21,568 nucleotides of DNA from NCBI GenBank assembly GCA_964490175.1, contig CAZBAI010000025.1, forward strand, positions 1-21,568. Direction: 5' to 3'. Under the pieces are notes generated by a model. It made no database searches. It worked only from the letters and a program-made list of their open reading frames with translations, and was not told the origin of the DNA. Below are positions 20,794 through 21,568 of the stretch, in pieces (position 1 is the stretch's first letter; every line of letters begins with the position of its first letter). Made by a program: the position numbers and the translations under genes. This DNA is from RGIG3077 sp964490175. Lineage in GTDB: Bacteria > Bacillota > Clostridia > Oscillospirales > Ruminococcaceae.

Positions 20794-21568
20794 ATGGCAA
20801 TCCGTTTTATTGATTTATGTTCGGGAATCGGGGGTTTCCATTCAGGCTTGACGGCAACAGGTCATTACAAATGTGTCGGACATGCCGAAATAGACAAACA
20901 CGCTTCGCAAGCGTATGCGGCCATATACGAAAAAGAAGGAGGTATGAATTATGGCGATATCAGAAAAATCAACCCAAAAGAATTGCCAGACTTTGATTTG
21001 CTCTGTGCCGGATTTCCTTGTCAGAGTTTCTCGGTTGCCGGTCGAAGACTCGGATTCCAAGATACAAGAGGAACTGTCTTCTTTGAAATTGCCCGAATCA
21101 TTGCAGAGAAACGGCCTCCATTTTTACTCTTGGAAAATGTCCCCGGTCTGCTATCGCATGACAGCGGCAGGACGCTTACTACCATCTTCTCCTCGCTTGT
21201 TGAAATGGGGTATCATCTCGAATGGATGGTGCTTAACAGCAAATACTTCGGAGTCCCCCAACAGCGAAGAAGGTTGTACATTGTCGGATATCTTGATTCA
21301 CGATGTGCCGGAAAAATATTTCCTCTCGGAAGCGGCAATGCGAAAAATCTTAAGCAACTTATCCCGGGCGCACAAGGACAGAGAGTTTATGAAACAGACG
21401 GAGTAGCCTGTACACAATGTGCAGGTTCAGGTGGTTGGGGCGGCAAAACAGGACTCTATTTTATAGATATGAACGTTGATCCGAAAATAACGGAAGTTGC
21501 CCGATGCATTACGGCAAGACAGGATTCCGGTGTCAGTAATCACAGAGGTGAACACTCTGCCGTACTTA
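20794..21568 (+). CDS. C5-cytosine DNA methyltransferase (partial, runs off the window)
   Basis: The first 258 codons are open to the window end with no stop. Conserved motifs appear in order: motif I FIDLCSGIGGFHSG (residues 5-18), motif IV GFPCQSFSVAGRR with the catalytic Cys in PCQ (about 76), motif VI LLENVPGLL (about 111), motif VIII QQRRRLYIVG (about 157-166), then GGWGGKTGLYF and ARCITARQDSG, features of the conjugative-element group of Dcm-like enzymes. It transfers a methyl group from SAM to C5 of cytosine. The ATG at 20794 lies 40 nt after the DUF4314 stop with a weak AGGTCGG site. The missing C-terminus would hold the rest of the specificity region and motif X; no restriction partner is visible here. 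Confidence 0.95.
   Translation, partial: MAIRFIDLCSGIGGFHSGLTATGHYKCVGHAEIDKHASQAYAAIYEKEGGMNYGDIRKINPKELPDFDLLCAGFPCQSFSVAGRRLGFQDTRGTVFFEIARIIAEKRPPFLLLENVPGLLSHDSGRTLTTIFSSLVEMGYHLEWMVLNSKYFGVPQQRRRLYIVGYLDSRCAGKIFPLGSGNAKNLKQLIPGAQGQRVYETDGVACTQCAGSGGWGGKTGLYFIDMNVDPKITEVARCITARQDSGVSNHRGEHSAVL

Noticed and set aside
20951..21406. 151-codon plus-strand frame inside the methyltransferase
   Set aside because: Another frame is open from 20794 to the window end and holds the methyltransferase motifs; this frame is a shadow.
1..21568. CRISPR array, rRNA genes, transposase or insertion sequence
   Set aside because: No regularly spaced direct repeats, rRNA-like stretches or transposase motifs were seen on either strand.

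Overview
The window looks like chromosome from an anaerobic, spore-forming, plant-fibre-using member of the Clostridia, most likely an Oscillospiraceae/Ruminococcus-like organism. The evidence is spmA/spmB (spore maturation), consensus TTGACA-17-TATAAT promoters, strong AGGAGG ribosome binding sites, tRNAs with encoded CCA ends, a GH5 cellulase lipoprotein, a GH127 arabinofuranosidase, a Cthe_2159-type carbohydrate-binding lipoprotein, and a Thr-rich surface protein with an SPKTG sorting signal. No rRNA, CRISPR array or transposase is visible.

Layout. 80-785: a BrnT/BrnA toxin-antitoxin pair with its own promoter and terminator. 870-1030: tRNA-Lys(TTT) on the minus strand, with promoter and hairpin. 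1047-2158: spmA-spmB (minus), coupled by an ATGA overlap. 2282-7131: a plus-strand operon of SGNH hydrolase, murD, an ahcY of the short subfamily and an MTA/SAH deaminase, closed by a 14-bp terminator. 7153-11217: a minus-strand operon of two M42 aminopeptidases, a GNAT protein and a secreted GH5 glucanase. 11235-12984: a sortase-type surface protein (minus), divergent from GH127 (13245-15059, plus). 15155-17423: a DUF2142-like polytopic membrane protein. 17436-17972: a single-domain EamA transporter (minus) behind a leader with a terminator and a compact conserved-looking hairpin, possibly a guanidine-IV riboswitch. 18030-19791: the Cthe_2159-like lipoprotein. 19859-20132: a tRNA-Thr/tRNA-Tyr operon.

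From about 20.1 kb the character changes. There are three terminators in a row, an inverted 22-nt copy of the tRNA-Tyr T-arm, then a DUF4314 gene and a C5-cytosine DNA methyltransferase that runs off the window. DUF4314 and C5 methyltransferases are common passengers of Firmicutes integrative and conjugative elements, so this is probably the edge of a mobile element next to the tRNA genes.

How genes work together. The ahcY and deaminase genes overlap by 4 nt, and the AhcY carries a HLEAKTA signature in place of the adenine-binding HMTxETA of classical SAH hydrolases. This fits a deaminase-first route for recycling S-adenosylhomocysteine through S-inosylhomocysteine, as known in Methanocaldococcus. 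GH5, GH127, the pectin-binding-like lipoprotein and the surface protein together suggest plant cell-wall use at the cell surface. The EamA leader is the best candidate regulatory RNA in the window.
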